64,000 bases of DNA from CAVQNQ01 sp963714205 (lineage in GTDB: Bacteria; Acidobacteriota; Terriglobia; Bryobacterales; Bryobacteraceae). The position numbers were made by a program, and so were the translations under genes. Positions 8,457 to 16,932 of this stretch are shown here, piece by piece; position 1 is the first letter of the stretch, and each line of letters starts with the position of its first letter. The stretch covers positions 1,178,001 to 1,242,000 of the forward strand of contig CAVQNQ010000002.1 of NCBI GenBank assembly GCA_963714205.1, given 5' to 3'. The notes under the pieces are model-generated. The model worked only from the letters and a program-made list of their open reading frames with translations. It did no database searches and was not told the origin of the DNA.

Positions 8457-9719
8457 TTAGTGGATTAAATTGATAGTGTCCTGGCTCAAAGTGTCGGCCG
8501 TGGTCACGACCCGCGCGTTGGCCTCATAATCCCGCTGGTACACGATCAGGTTGGTGAACTCGCTGGCGATATCCACCGTGGAGGCTTCAAGCGACCCGCC
8601 CACCACGTCTCCGCGCCCCCCCGTGCCCGGAACTCCGATCGAGGGCGTGGCCGTGAGGGCGCTCAACTGGAAGTTGTTGTCGCCGACCGCCAGCAGGCTG
8701 TCTGGATTTCGGATCGAAGCCATGGCAACCTGCCCCACCACCACCTGATCGCCATTGGAGTACTGCGCCAGGATCTGCCCTCCGTTGGCCAGGCCGACGT
8801 TTACGAGTTGGGCCGCCGCCGAGCCGTTCTGCGAGCTGGCGGATGGCGCCGACGGTTGATCGAACTGCGTGATCCGGCCCGCCCCGGCACTGGTGTAAGG
8901 ATTCCAGCTCAAGCTCATATCCGACGCGCCGTCGGAGAGGCCGGTGATGGCGACCGTAATCGGGCTGCCGTTGGGTGGATCGATTAACTGGCCGGTGCTG
9001 TCGAACGTCAAGGTGCCGCTTGCTCCGGTATCGTAAGGCGTCCCGGCGGTCCCGCCCGAAACGTCTTCCCCGGGTATCGTGACGTCGTAGCTCCACTGGT
9101 TGGCGCCGGTCTTCTGGAAGTTCAACGTCAGCACGTGAGAGTTCCCCAGGCTGTCATACACTGTCATGGGCGTGGTGAACGCCGAGGTGGAATCCGCCGT
9201 CGCCGCGGAATTCAGGTTCAGATCGACGGTGAAGGCGGTGGTGGCTGTGGGAGGTTGCAGCGATCCCACCGGCACGACGATGTTGCCGATCGGCCCGTTG
9301 GTGTCCACCGCGCCGGTAGTCGGGTCGATGGTCGTCCAGCCCTGCACCTGGTCGCCCTCGGCAGTCAGCAGGTTTCCGGAGCTGTCAGTCTTGAAGTTGC
9401 CGGCGCGGGTATACAGGGTGTTGCCCTGGCCGTCCGTCACCACGAAGAAGCCGTCCCCCTGGATGGCCGCGTCCAGGAGGCCGGAACTGGTCTGGATGGC
9501 GCCCTGGGTGAACTCGCGCGTGGTCAGAGGCAGGCCCGTGCCGAAGCCGACCTGCGTCTCGCCCAGCCCGGCGCCCAGCGATTGGGTCACCAGGTCGCGA
9601 AAGCAAACTTCGCTGGTCTTGAAGCCGGTGGTATTGAGGTTGGCCAGATTGTTGCCAACCACGTCTATTGCGGTAGTCGTCGCGTCCAAGGCGGACAGTG
9701 CGGTGGAAAAGGAAGTCAT
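8457..9719 (-). CDS. flgE: Flagellar hook protein FlgE
   Basis: A 420-aa protein building the flexible hook. The N-terminal rod-family motif ALDATTTAIDVVGNNLANLN and GFKTSEVCFRDLV is followed by a FlgE D1/D2 region (DGFFVVTDGQGNTLYTRAGN) rich in Ser, Thr and Gly. The C-terminus has the conserved coiled-coil motif LEASTVDIASEFTNLIVYQR and ANARVVTTADTL. The length is typical. It is secreted by the type III apparatus, capped by FlgD and length-controlled by FliK, both encoded just upstream. Confidence 0.95.
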   Translation of the reverse strand: MTSFSTALSALDATTTAIDVVGNNLANLNTTGFKTSEVCFRDLVTQSLGAGLGETQVGFGTGLPLTTREFTQGAIQTSSGLLDAAIQGDGFFVVTDGQGNTLYTRAGNFKTDSSGNLLTAEGDQVQGWTTIDPTTGAVDTNGPIGNIVVPVGSLQPPTATTAFTVDLNLNSAATADSTSAFTTPMTVYDSLGNSHVLTLNFQKTGANQWSYDVTIPGEDVSGGTAGTPYDTGASGTLTFDSTGQLIDPPNGSPITVAITGLSDGASDMSLSWNPYTSAGAGRITQFDQPSAPSASSQNGSAAAQLVNVGLANGGQILAQYSNGDQVVVGQVAMASIRNPDSLLAVGDNNFQLSALTATPSIGVPGTGGRGDVVGGSLEASTVDIASEFTNLIVYQRDYEANARVVTTADTLSQDTINLIH

Positions 9720-9728
9720 GCGATTCTC

Positions 9729-10028
9729 CTAGGAATTTGCAGTACTGGTGGTGCCGCTCGACGAACCGACGAGTTGGTCGAGATCCTGGCGGATGGCCGA
9801 GACGTCCTGGCCGGTGGTCATCGACTGCTCCAGTTGCTGGAACTGGGCCAACTCGCCCAGGAACTGGGCGCCGTCGGCCGGGTCCATGGGATCCTGGTTC
9901 TCGAGTTGCGCCACCAGCAACTGGAGGAACATGTTTTCGGTGACGTCGGTGGACGTCGAAGATGACGTGGAGCTGCCGCTCGAGGCGGCGTTCTGGCTGG
10001 AAGTCGAACTGGTTGGTATCGGACTCAT
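9729..10028 (-). CDS. flgD: Flagellar hook assembly scaffolding protein FlgD (short)
   Basis: A 99-aa protein containing the conserved FlgD N-terminal region: MFLQLLVAQLENQDPMDPAD and FLGELAQFQQLEQS. FlgD caps the growing hook. The start MSPIPTSS at 10028 was chosen over an upstream one at 10235 because a Shine-Dalgarno-like AGAGGGCA precedes it and the N-terminus is Ser/Thr-rich as in other FlgD proteins. At 99 aa it lacks the usual C-terminal FLG-Ig/tudor-like domains (a typical FlgD is ~140-230 aa). It lies 9 bp before flgE. Confidence 0.9.
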   Translation of the reverse strand: MSPIPTSSTSSQNAASSGSSTSSSTSTDVTENMFLQLLVAQLENQDPMDPADGAQFLGELAQFQQLEQSMTTGQDVSAIRQDLDQLVGSSSGTTSTANS

Positions 10029-10075
10029 GCTTGTGCCCTCTTGGGTGGCGCCGTATTTCCGCGGAGCGCCGCCAT

Positions 10076-12067
10076 CTAGTTGAGGTCTCCCATCAGACTT
10101 GCGAAGCGCTGGCGATCTTCCTTCGACCGCGAGCCGCCCGCATTTTTCGCTTTGGGCTGTGGATCGTCTCGACCGCCGCGGCCCCCCGAGCGGCCCTCCT
10201 GGCCGCTGTTCTCGGAAACCGCCGCGGCGCGCCACGCGGCTACCGGCGAGCGGCCCTGTACGGCCGCCGGCGGATGCCAGGCTTCCGCCCGAAAACCGGC
10301 TTGCTCCAGGCGGGCGGTGAGCGCCGGAAGCCCGCCGCGTAGTTCGGCGGCCAAGCGGGAGTCCGGCGTGCGCACGTCCACGTGCACGTCTCCGGAGCGC
10401 TCCACCACGCGCACTTCTACGCGGCTGTCCGCCCCGGCCACCTCCAGGCGGATATCGCGCACCGTCGCCGGCCGCCCGGCCGCCCCGAGGGAAGCCGCGG
10501 AATCGGTCGCCGGCACGGGTTCTTTCGGAGAGGCCGCCACGGCGGGTCGGCTGGCGGCTGTCGCGGGTGCGTGGGCCACCTCGGGGGCCGGGCGGACCAT
10601 GGTGGCGGCGAGAGCGGCAGGCGGATCCGCCGAAGAGGATGGCGGCGGATCCTGGAGCACCTCCGGCGCCGCTGCGCGAGGCTTCTCGCGTGCGGCCGGT
10701 GGCGCGTCGTTTTCCGGATTCTCGCCGGGTCTTTCGGCTGGCCGCGAGCCTTGATGGAGCGGATCCACTGCGGATGGAGCGGGGGCATCGTCGGCCGGCT
10801 GACTGGCAACGGCTGCGCTCCGAAGACTCGCCTCGGCCGGAAGAGAAGGCTCGGCCGCTCGACCGGATGCGACCGGATGCGACCGGACGCGGGACGCCGG
10901 CTCAACGGTTGCCGGCGCAAGTTCCGGCGGTGAGGCCGGCCGAAGATCGACGGCGAAAGCCAGTTCGGCGCGGGGCGCTTCGCTCGGCGCCGCCGGCGCG
11001 GCGGAATCGGCAGCGGAGGTTGTGGACCGCGGGCTGGATGCCGGCTGCGGCTCGGCCGCGAGTGGACGCGCCGGAACCGGCGCCCGGGAGGTGTTCCCGT
11101 CTTCTCGGATGAGGGGATCGCTGAGCGGAGTGGCGCGCGGCTTTGCGCCGCTCGAGTGCGGACCCGGCGCAGCTTCCGCGGGTTGCGAGATCCCGTCATC
11201 GGTGTCAATCGCGGGGGGGGGCGACTGCCACGCACCCGTCGCCGGTGCTGGCGCGGCATCCCTGGCGGCTGCCGGGCTGGGAAGCGATGTCCGAACCTCC
11301 GATTGGTCCGGACGCTTGCCGGAACGGCTCTTCGCCGCGGACAGGCGCGGCGTGGCCGGCTGCGTGGAACCCATGGGGAGCGATACCGGAACCGTCGCCT
11401 TATTCGCGGGCTTCCCGAGCCGGCGGTTGTCCTCACGGTTGGCCTCAGCTGAAAGCGGAACGTTTGATTCGAGGGCTGGTCCGGGGACGATCACACGTGG
11501 ATAACCACGCGGAGCGATCGCCGGCTTCGGCTCCGGTTCCAGCCCGGAGACGGATGGCATGGCGGCCGGTTCGGCTCCCAGTGCCTTGCCCGAGGGTGGC
11601 GCCGATCCCGATATCGCCGCGGCGGCCGGTTCGGGAGCCCGGCTCGATGCGACCGGCGCGCATGCTTCGGAGGGTTGCGCGCGGATCGCTTCCACGGCGG
11701 GCATGACCGGCAATGGCGGCGCGGCGCTCCACGGCTTTTTCGCCAGCGGAACCAACGGCGGGACGATGGCGTTTCGATCGACCCTGTCGTCCGGCAGATT
11801 GTTCTTCGGTTGCTCCACGGCTTGGCGCGGGCGCGTGGGCTGAGTCTTGCGAGCGGTCGCCGGAGCGGCCGGCTCCCCCATTTCAGAAGAGAGATCTTTG
11901 AAGAGTTGCGGGAACTGGGGCGCCCTCTCCGAAGCCAGCGCGGTATCTTTCGGCTGGGCCGGGATACCCCCAGCGGCGGGCGGGTCCGGTTTGGCGGCCG
12001 ATCCCTTGGAAACCAGCGCGGCGAGGAGCGCGGTGAGAACGGAAGCCGGAGGAGCAAGCGCGGTCAC
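10076..12067 (-). CDS. fliK: Flagellar hook-length control protein FliK-like
   Basis: A 663-aa protein dominated by a Pro/Ala/Ser-rich, low-complexity region (about residues 20-540). It ends in a compact C-terminal domain (about 545-640: IRLEVAGADSRVEVRVVERS, HVDVRTPDSRLAAEL, LPALTARLEQAGFRAEAW) that matches the FliK substrate-switch domain. This is FliK architecture: a secreted molecular ruler plus a domain that signals FlhB. It directly precedes flgD and flgE. Primary conservation in the ruler is absent, as usual for the family, so identification depends on the C-terminus and context. Confidence 0.85.
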   Translation of the reverse strand: MTALAPPASVLTALLAALVSKGSAAKPDPPAAGGIPAQPKDTALASERAPQFPQLFKDLSSEMGEPAAPATARKTQPTRPRQAVEQPKNNLPDDRVDRNAIVPPLVPLAKKPWSAAPPLPVMPAVEAIRAQPSEACAPVASSRAPEPAAAAISGSAPPSGKALGAEPAAMPSVSGLEPEPKPAIAPRGYPRVIVPGPALESNVPLSAEANREDNRRLGKPANKATVPVSLPMGSTQPATPRLSAAKSRSGKRPDQSEVRTSLPSPAAARDAAPAPATGAWQSPPPAIDTDDGISQPAEAAPGPHSSGAKPRATPLSDPLIREDGNTSRAPVPARPLAAEPQPASSPRSTTSAADSAAPAAPSEAPRAELAFAVDLRPASPPELAPATVEPASRVRSHPVASGRAAEPSLPAEASLRSAAVASQPADDAPAPSAVDPLHQGSRPAERPGENPENDAPPAAREKPRAAAPEVLQDPPPSSSADPPAALAATMVRPAPEVAHAPATAASRPAVAASPKEPVPATDSAASLGAAGRPATVRDIRLEVAGADSRVEVRVVERSGDVHVDVRTPDSRLAAELRGGLPALTARLEQAGFRAEAWHPPAAVQGRSPVAAWRAAAVSENSGQEGRSGGRGGRDDPQPKAKNAGGSRSKEDRQRFASLMGDLN

Positions 12068-12207
12068 GCCGGCTTGCGATGCAGATGCGGGACCAAAACG
12101 GAGCGGCCCGTTTTCAACGGGTTAGTGGGGTGCGATGCGGCAACCGATTGCCGCGGCGAAGGACCCGCGGCAAATTGATGGCACCGCGCCAAGCCTTCCC
12201 GCATGGC

Positions 12208-12215
12208 TTATCGGC
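12208..12215 (-). promoter_or_regulatory. Candidate sigma-28 -10 element upstream of fliK-flgD-flgE
   Basis: On the minus strand the sequence GCCGATAA occurs about 140 bp upstream of the fliK start. It is identical to the sigma-28 (FliA) -10 consensus, and fliA is encoded in the same cluster. At the usual 15-bp spacing there is no good TAAA -35 box, only TTTTAG nearby. It lies in the 222-bp intergenic region between the two divergent flagellar blocks. Confidence 0.35.
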
Positions 12216-12289
12216 CGCCATGCGGTGATTCTAAAACGGCTTCCGATTTCCGGGCGGCTTGGCGCGCCGCGTGCACTTGAGCCTGCCGC

Positions 12290-13024
12290 ATGGATCCCAT
12301 GACCGCCATCGCGGCCAGCGGCCTACGGGCCCGCATGGAATCGCTCGACATGCTGGCCAACAATGTCGCCAATACCTCCACCGGTGGGTACAAGGCCGAT
12401 CGCGAGTTCTACAGCCTGTATCTCGCGCCGGAGGCCCAGGAGAACGATCTTCCAGCCACGATGCCGTTGATCGAGCGGCCCTGGATCGACCTTTCGCAAG
12501 GCGTCGTACACACGACCGGCAACGCGCTCGATGTGGCCCTTAACGGCCCGGGGTTTTTCCCGGTGACGGGACCGGATGGGACGCTGTACACGCGGAACGG
12601 CAGCTTTTCCACCGCGCCCAACGGCACGATGGTCACCGCCGAGGGCTACGCCGTCCAGAGTGCGGGGGGCGCCCCGCTGGTCCTCCAGCCCGCGCGCCCG
12701 GTGGAGATCTCCGAAGACGGCACGGTCCGGCAGGGCGGAAATGTGATCGGCCAGCTCGCCGTGATGGACTTTGCCAGCGCGGAAGGCTTGGTCAAGCGAG
12801 GCCGTAACTACTTCCGGGTGGCCGGTGCCGCCGGCGGAGCGGCGTCCCCCTCGAGCGCGCGCGTCGAACAGGGAAAGCTCGAGGATTCCAATACCGGAGC
12901 GGCCGAATCGGCCGTGCGCCTGGTGAGCGTCATGCGGCAGTTTGAAATGCTGCAGAAGGCCGCATCGCTGGGCGAGGAGATGAATCGCCAGGCGGTCGAG
13001 GAAGTGGCCAAGGTGGGGTCGTGA
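12290..13024 (+). CDS. flgF: Flagellar basal-body rod protein FlgF
   Basis: A 244-aa proximal-rod protein. The N-terminal rod motif is MESLDMLANNVANTSTGGYK, followed by the FlgF/FlgG core GPGFFPVTGPDGTLYTRNGS and the C-terminal motif ESAVRLVSVMRQFEMLQKA. It is first in the plus-strand rod/ring block and is followed 29 bp later by flgG; this order and its slightly shorter length favour FlgF over FlgG. The ATG at 12290 lacks a strong Shine-Dalgarno; an ATG three codons in is an alternative start. Confidence 0.9.
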   Translation: MDPMTAIAASGLRARMESLDMLANNVANTSTGGYKADREFYSLYLAPEAQENDLPATMPLIERPWIDLSQGVVHTTGNALDVALNGPGFFPVTGPDGTLYTRNGSFSTAPNGTMVTAEGYAVQSAGGAPLVLQPARPVEISEDGTVRQGGNVIGQLAVMDFASAEGLVKRGRNYFRVAGAAGGAASPSSARVEQGKLEDSNTGAAESAVRLVSVMRQFEMLQKAASLGEEMNRQAVEEVAKVGS

Positions 13025-13053
13025 ACGCCATGAGGATAGCTTAAGGAGAACGC

Positions 13054-13845
13054 ATGATTCGGGCACTCTACAGCGCGGCCAGCGGGATGACGGCCCAGCA
13101 GATGAACGTGGACAATATCGCCAACAACCTGGCCAATGCCAGCACCAACGGCTACAAGGCGCGGCGGGCTCAGTTCGAGGATCTGCTGTACCAGAGCGTG
13201 GTCCAGCCAGGAACCGCGGCGGGGCAGCAGACCGTAGTTCCCACCGGGCTTCAGGTCGGTCTGGGAACGCGCGCCGCCTCGAACGAGATCATCCTCACGC
13301 AAGGCAGCTTTTCCGAGACCGATAACCCGCTCGACCTGGTGATCCAGGGCCAGGGCTTCTTCCAGATCCAACTGCCCTCGGGCCAGTTGGCCTACACGCG
13401 GGCGGGGTCGTTCCGGCTGGATCGCACCGGCAACATCGTGACCGCCGATGGTAATGCGCTCCAGCCGTCCATCAACATCCCGGCGGATGCCCAGCAGGTC
13501 ACCATCGCGCAGGACGGAACCGTGAGCTACACGCTGCCCAACCAGACCGCCGCGCAGCAGGCCGGGCAGATCCAGCTCGCCAATTTTCAGAATCCGGCGG
13601 GCCTGAACAGTTTGGGCAACAACCTCTACCAGCCCACGGATGCTTCGGGCGATCCCACGGTGGGCCTGCCGGGCGGACAGGAAGGCATGGGAACGGTGAT
13701 GGAGGGTTATATCGAGCAGTCCAACGTCTCGGTGGTCGAGGAGTTCATCAATCTGATCGTGGCGCAGCGCGCCTACGAATCGAACTCCAAGGTAGTGCAG
13801 GCCGCCGATGAGATGTACCAGACCGTGAATAACCTCTCCCGATGA
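13054..13845 (+). CDS. flgG: Flagellar distal rod protein FlgG
   Basis: A 263-aa distal-rod protein, close to the canonical 260 aa. It begins MIRALYSAASGMTAQQMNVD with NIANNLANASTNGYKA, continues with LVIQGQGFFQIQLPSGQLAY and ends with GYIEQSNVSVVEEFINLIVA and YESNSKVVQAADEMY. A strong TAAGGAG site sits 6 bp upstream of the ATG. The end overlaps the flgA start by 4 bp (ATGA). Confidence 0.96.
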   Translation: MIRALYSAASGMTAQQMNVDNIANNLANASTNGYKARRAQFEDLLYQSVVQPGTAAGQQTVVPTGLQVGLGTRAASNEIILTQGSFSETDNPLDLVIQGQGFFQIQLPSGQLAYTRAGSFRLDRTGNIVTADGNALQPSINIPADAQQVTIAQDGTVSYTLPNQTAAQQAGQIQLANFQNPAGLNSLGNNLYQPTDASGDPTVGLPGGQEGMGTVMEGYIEQSNVSVVEEFINLIVAQRAYESNSKVVQAADEMYQTVNNLSR

Positions 13846-14696
13846 TGTTCCTGGCCGCCATCACGCTAGCCGGCTGCCTGGCGGTAGGCGCCGGCCCGGA
13901 TCGCATCGTAGGCCGCGATCTGGCCGCCCTGTGGCCGGCCCTGGCGGAGGCCCACCCGGACGCGTTCCTCGCGCCAGCTCCTGCTCCGGGGGTGCGCCGC
14001 GAATTCCCGCCGGCCGAGTTGCTTCGCCTGGCGGCCCGCTGGAATGTGGCTCCGCCCGCGGGCGGGCTGTGCATGGAGCGGGCGGTGGCCCGGCTCGACC
14101 CGGCGCGTCTGCTGGAAGCCATGCAGCGGCGTCTGCCGGAAGCGCGCATCGAAATTCTGGATTTCAGCCAGCAACCCGTGCCCGATGGCGAGCTGGAATT
14201 CCCCAGAGCGGGTTTACGGCAGACGCCGGCGGGCGAACTCTGGGCCGGCACGGTGCGCTATGCCGAGACACGCAGACTCCCGGTGTGGGCCAAGGTGCGA
14301 GTGCGGGCCGACGTGCAGCGCGTGATCGCCGTCGAGGAACTGCGGCCCGGCTCTCCCATTCGCGCGGGGCAGGTTCGCCTGGAGACGCGCGCGGAATTCC
14401 CGGCTAGCGAAGGGTTTGCCGCGTCGCCGGAAGAGGCCATTGGAAAACTCCCGCGGCTCAAAGTGCCGGCGGGCGCCCCCTTGCTGACTCGATGGCTCGT
14501 GGCCGCGCCCGACATAGCCCGTGGAGACATGGTCAGGATCGAAGCCGCGGACGGGGGGGCGCACCTGATGCTCGAGGCCGAAGCGGAGGCTTCCGGCTCC
14601 AGGGGCCAGGCGATTTCGTTCCGCAATCCGACCACGGGCAGGCGCTTCTGGGCGCGCGTGGAAGGCCCGGGCCGGGCGTCGGTGAAGGGACGGTAA
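13842..14696 (+). CDS. flgA: Flagellar P-ring assembly chaperone FlgA
   Basis: A 284-aa protein whose C-terminal ~130 residues match the FlgA SAF domain (VRADVQRVIAVEELRPGSPI, VRLETRAEFP, ARGDMVRIEAADGGAHLMLE, FRNPTTGRRFWARVEG). FlgA is a periplasmic chaperone that helps FlgI polymerise. The N-terminus MMFLAAITLAGC is short and hydrophobic and ends in a lipobox-like LAGC; whether it is a true signal is unclear because basic residues are missing. The ATG overlaps the flgG stop, and its own stop overlaps the flgH ATG by 1 base. Confidence 0.88.
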   Translation: MMFLAAITLAGCLAVGAGPDRIVGRDLAALWPALAEAHPDAFLAPAPAPGVRREFPPAELLRLAARWNVAPPAGGLCMERAVARLDPARLLEAMQRRLPEARIEILDFSQQPVPDGELEFPRAGLRQTPAGELWAGTVRYAETRRLPVWAKVRVRADVQRVIAVEELRPGSPIRAGQVRLETRAEFPASEGFAASPEEAIGKLPRLKVPAGAPLLTRWLVAAPDIARGDMVRIEAADGGAHLMLEAEAEASGSRGQAISFRNPTTGRRFWARVEGPGRASVKGR

Positions 14697-15394
14697 TGAA
14701 ACCAGCTATCGCGATGCTCCTCTTGCTGGCGGCGGTGGCTGCGCCGGCGGCGACCAAAAAGAAGCCCGCCAAGCCGCCGGCACCCTCCGCGCTCGACCGT
14801 TACGTGGGGGAGGCCGAGGCCCGCTCGGCGGAGGCTGCGCCGGCCAGCCCGGGATCGGTCTGGTCGGCGGCATCGCGCCTCGCGGATGCGGCCCGCGACG
14901 TGCGCGCGAGCCAGGTGGACGATGTCGTCACCATCGTGGTGGCGGAGCAGGCTTCGGCGGTCGTTACCGGCGCCACGAAGACGCAGCGCGCCTCCAGCCT
15001 GTCGACCTCGGTGACGGCCCTGGCGGGAGTCCCCAAAGCCACCGCGGCCCTGCCGAACCTGGTCGGTATGTCCGGCAACAACGCGCTGAACGGGCAGGGG
15101 ACCACCAGCCGCACGACCACGATCTCGACCACCCTGACCTCCCGGGTCACCCACGTGCTGCCCAACGGTGTACTGGTCGTGGAGGGATCGAAAGACCTCC
15201 AGATCAATTCCGAGTGGCAGACCATCACGGTGCGCGGGGTGGTCCGGCCAGCCGACATCGACACCACCAACAGCGTGTCCTCCACCCGCCTGGGGCAGCT
15301 CGAAATACGCGTCAACGGGAAGGGAGTGGTGGGCGATGCCATCCGCCGGCCGAACATCCTCTATCGGCTGCTCATGGGGCTGCTGCCGTTCTGA
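14696..15394 (+). CDS. flgH: Flagellar L-ring protein FlgH
   Basis: A 232-aa outer-membrane ring protein. Conserved FlgH segments are SLWSA-like VWSAASRLADAARDVRASQV, DDVVTIVVAEQASAV, LPNGVLVVEGSKDLQINSEW and VRGVVRPADIDTTNSV, with GDAIRRPNILYRLL near the end. The start at 14696 (TAATG overlap with flgA) yields a signal peptide MKPAIAMLLLLAAVAAPAA. Most FlgH proteins are lipoproteins, but no cysteine occurs in this signal region, so lipidation appears lost. An upstream in-frame start lies inside flgA and is rejected. Confidence 0.92.
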   Translation: MKPAIAMLLLLAAVAAPAATKKKPAKPPAPSALDRYVGEAEARSAEAAPASPGSVWSAASRLADAARDVRASQVDDVVTIVVAEQASAVVTGATKTQRASSLSTSVTALAGVPKATAALPNLVGMSGNNALNGQGTTSRTTTISTTLTSRVTHVLPNGVLVVEGSKDLQINSEWQTITVRGVVRPADIDTTNSVSSTRLGQLEIRVNGKGVVGDAIRRPNILYRLLMGLLPF

Positions 15395-15397
15395 GCC

Positions 15398-16495
15398 ATG
15401 CGGGCACTGGTCGCCATGATCGCGTTCGCCGCCCTGCTGGCCGCGGACATCGCTCCGGCCGCGCGTTTGAAAGACCTGGTGGAGATCGAGGGCGTGCGCG
15501 AGAACCAGTTGATGGGCTACGGGCTGGTGGTGGGGCTGGCTGGAACCGGGGACAAGCGCACCACCCTGTTTTCGGCGCAAAGTCTCGCTAATATGCTGAG
15601 CCGGATGGGCGTTTCGATTTCCCCCACGGATATACGGGTGGCCAATACCGCGGCCGTGATGGTCACCGCCGTCCTGCCGGCGTTCGCCCAGCCGGGCACG
15701 CGCATCGACGTCACGGCGGCCGCCATAGGCGACGCCACCAACTTGCAGGGCGGCATCCTGTTGCTGACCTCGCTGCGCGGCGCGGATGGCCAGGTGTACG
15801 CCGTGGCGCAGGGACCAGTGATGACCGGCGGGTTCGCGGCGGGCCGCGGCGGCGCGGCGCAAACGGTCAACCATCCCACCGTGGGGCGCTCTCCGGAAGG
15901 CGCCATCGTGGAGCGGGCCGCGCCCTCGGTGGCGCCCCGCACGGTGGTGCGGCTGCAATTGCGCCGTTCGGATTTCACCACCTCGACGCGGATCGTGGAA
16001 GTCATCAACGGCAAGTTTGGCGCTACGGCGGCGCGTGCCGAAAACGCCGGGCTTGTAACAGTCGTGGTTCCTGGCGAGTTCGGCGCCAAAACCACTGAGT
16101 TCATCTCGGCGCTGGAAAACCTGCCGGTGGAGGCGGACCGGCCCGCGCGTGTCGTAATCAACGAGCGCACCGGAACCATCGTTCTGGGCAAAGACGTGCG
16201 CATCGCTCCGGTGGCCATTCTGCACGGAAATCTGAGCGTCGAAATCCAAACCACCTATGCGGTCTCGCAGCCCGCGCCGCTCTCCGGTCCGGGGGCCACC
16301 ACGGCGGTGGTTCCAGATACCAAGGTGGCGGCCAAAGAGGAGAAGAGCCGCAACCTGGTACTACGACAGGGCGCCACCGTGGAAGAACTGGTTCGCGCGC
16401 TGGCCGCCATCGGCTCCACGCCGCGCGACGTGATCGCCATCCTGCAGAACCTGCGCAGCGCGGGCGCGCTGGATGCCGAGGTCGAGGTGATCTGA
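15398..16495 (+). CDS. flgI: Flagellar P-ring protein FlgI
   Basis: A 365-aa periplasmic ring protein surrounding the rod. A cleavable signal (LVAMIAFAALLAADIAPAA) leads to the FlgI signature RLKDLVEIEGVRENQLMGYG and LVVGLAGTGDKR. Further motifs are NTAAVMVTAVLPAFAQPG, RARVVINERTGTIV-like ARVVINERTGTIVLGKDVRI and ALAAIGSTPRDVIAILQNLR. Full length. It lies 3 bp after flgH and 3 bp before flgJ. Confidence 0.96.
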   Translation: MRALVAMIAFAALLAADIAPAARLKDLVEIEGVRENQLMGYGLVVGLAGTGDKRTTLFSAQSLANMLSRMGVSISPTDIRVANTAAVMVTAVLPAFAQPGTRIDVTAAAIGDATNLQGGILLLTSLRGADGQVYAVAQGPVMTGGFAAGRGGAAQTVNHPTVGRSPEGAIVERAAPSVAPRTVVRLQLRRSDFTTSTRIVEVINGKFGATAARAENAGLVTVVVPGEFGAKTTEFISALENLPVEADRPARVVINERTGTIVLGKDVRIAPVAILHGNLSVEIQTTYAVSQPAPLSGPGATTAVVPDTKVAAKEEKSRNLVLRQGATVEELVRALAAIGSTPRDVIAILQNLRSAGALDAEVEVI

Positions 16496-16498
16496 CAT

Positions 16499-16807
16499 AT
16501 GAACCCCGCGGAGATAGCCCCCCTGGCGGCACCGCTGGCCCAGGCTGCCCATCCCGGCAGCCGCCAGCCTGACGATCCGGCCAAGGTGAAGGATGCGGCC
16601 CAGCAATTCGAGGCCCTCATGATCGAACAGATTCTCAAGAGCGCGAGCGAAAACGGCGAGCTTTTCGGCTCCGGCTCGGACGCCGCCAGCGGGACGGTCA
16701 TGGATATGGCCACCCAGCAGTTCGCCATAGCGATGGCCCGCGGAGGCGGGCTGGGCCTGGCCGGCATGGTGGCTAAGGGCCTCGGAAGCCGCGGCGACTC
16801 CCGATAG
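16499..16807 (+). CDS. flgJ: Rod cap/rod-binding protein FlgJ (N-terminal-domain type)
   Basis: A 102-aa protein consisting only of the FlgJ rod-binding domain (VKDAAQQFEALMIEQILKSA, MDMATQQFAIAMARGGGLGL). The C-terminal muramidase domain found in gammaproteobacterial FlgJ is absent, which is normal in many other phyla; a separate peptidoglycan hydrolase would then be needed. It ends the plus-strand flagellar block, 3 bp after flgI. Confidence 0.88.
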   Translation: MNPAEIAPLAAPLAQAAHPGSRQPDDPAKVKDAAQQFEALMIEQILKSASENGELFGSGSDAASGTVMDMATQQFAIAMARGGGLGLAGMVAKGLGSRGDSR

Positions 16808-16932
16808 CCGCCCCTCGCATCAATTCTTTCTATCGGCCCCAATCAAATTTCTTGTGGCGGGACGGCGTGCGATCTCATACCGTGAGGAGTTGCTCGCCCC
16901 GTATGCGAGCCATTCTCCAAGTCGAGGAGACT

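Noticed and set aside
10080..11706. Long plus-strand ORFs opposite fliK
   Set aside because: They are composition-driven shadows of the Pro/Ala-rich fliK gene, rich in Arg/Gly, with no motifs.
16799..16835. CCGATAG/CTATCGG inverted repeat after flgJ as terminator
   Set aside because: Only 7-bp arms with a 23-base loop and no T-run; too weak to report.
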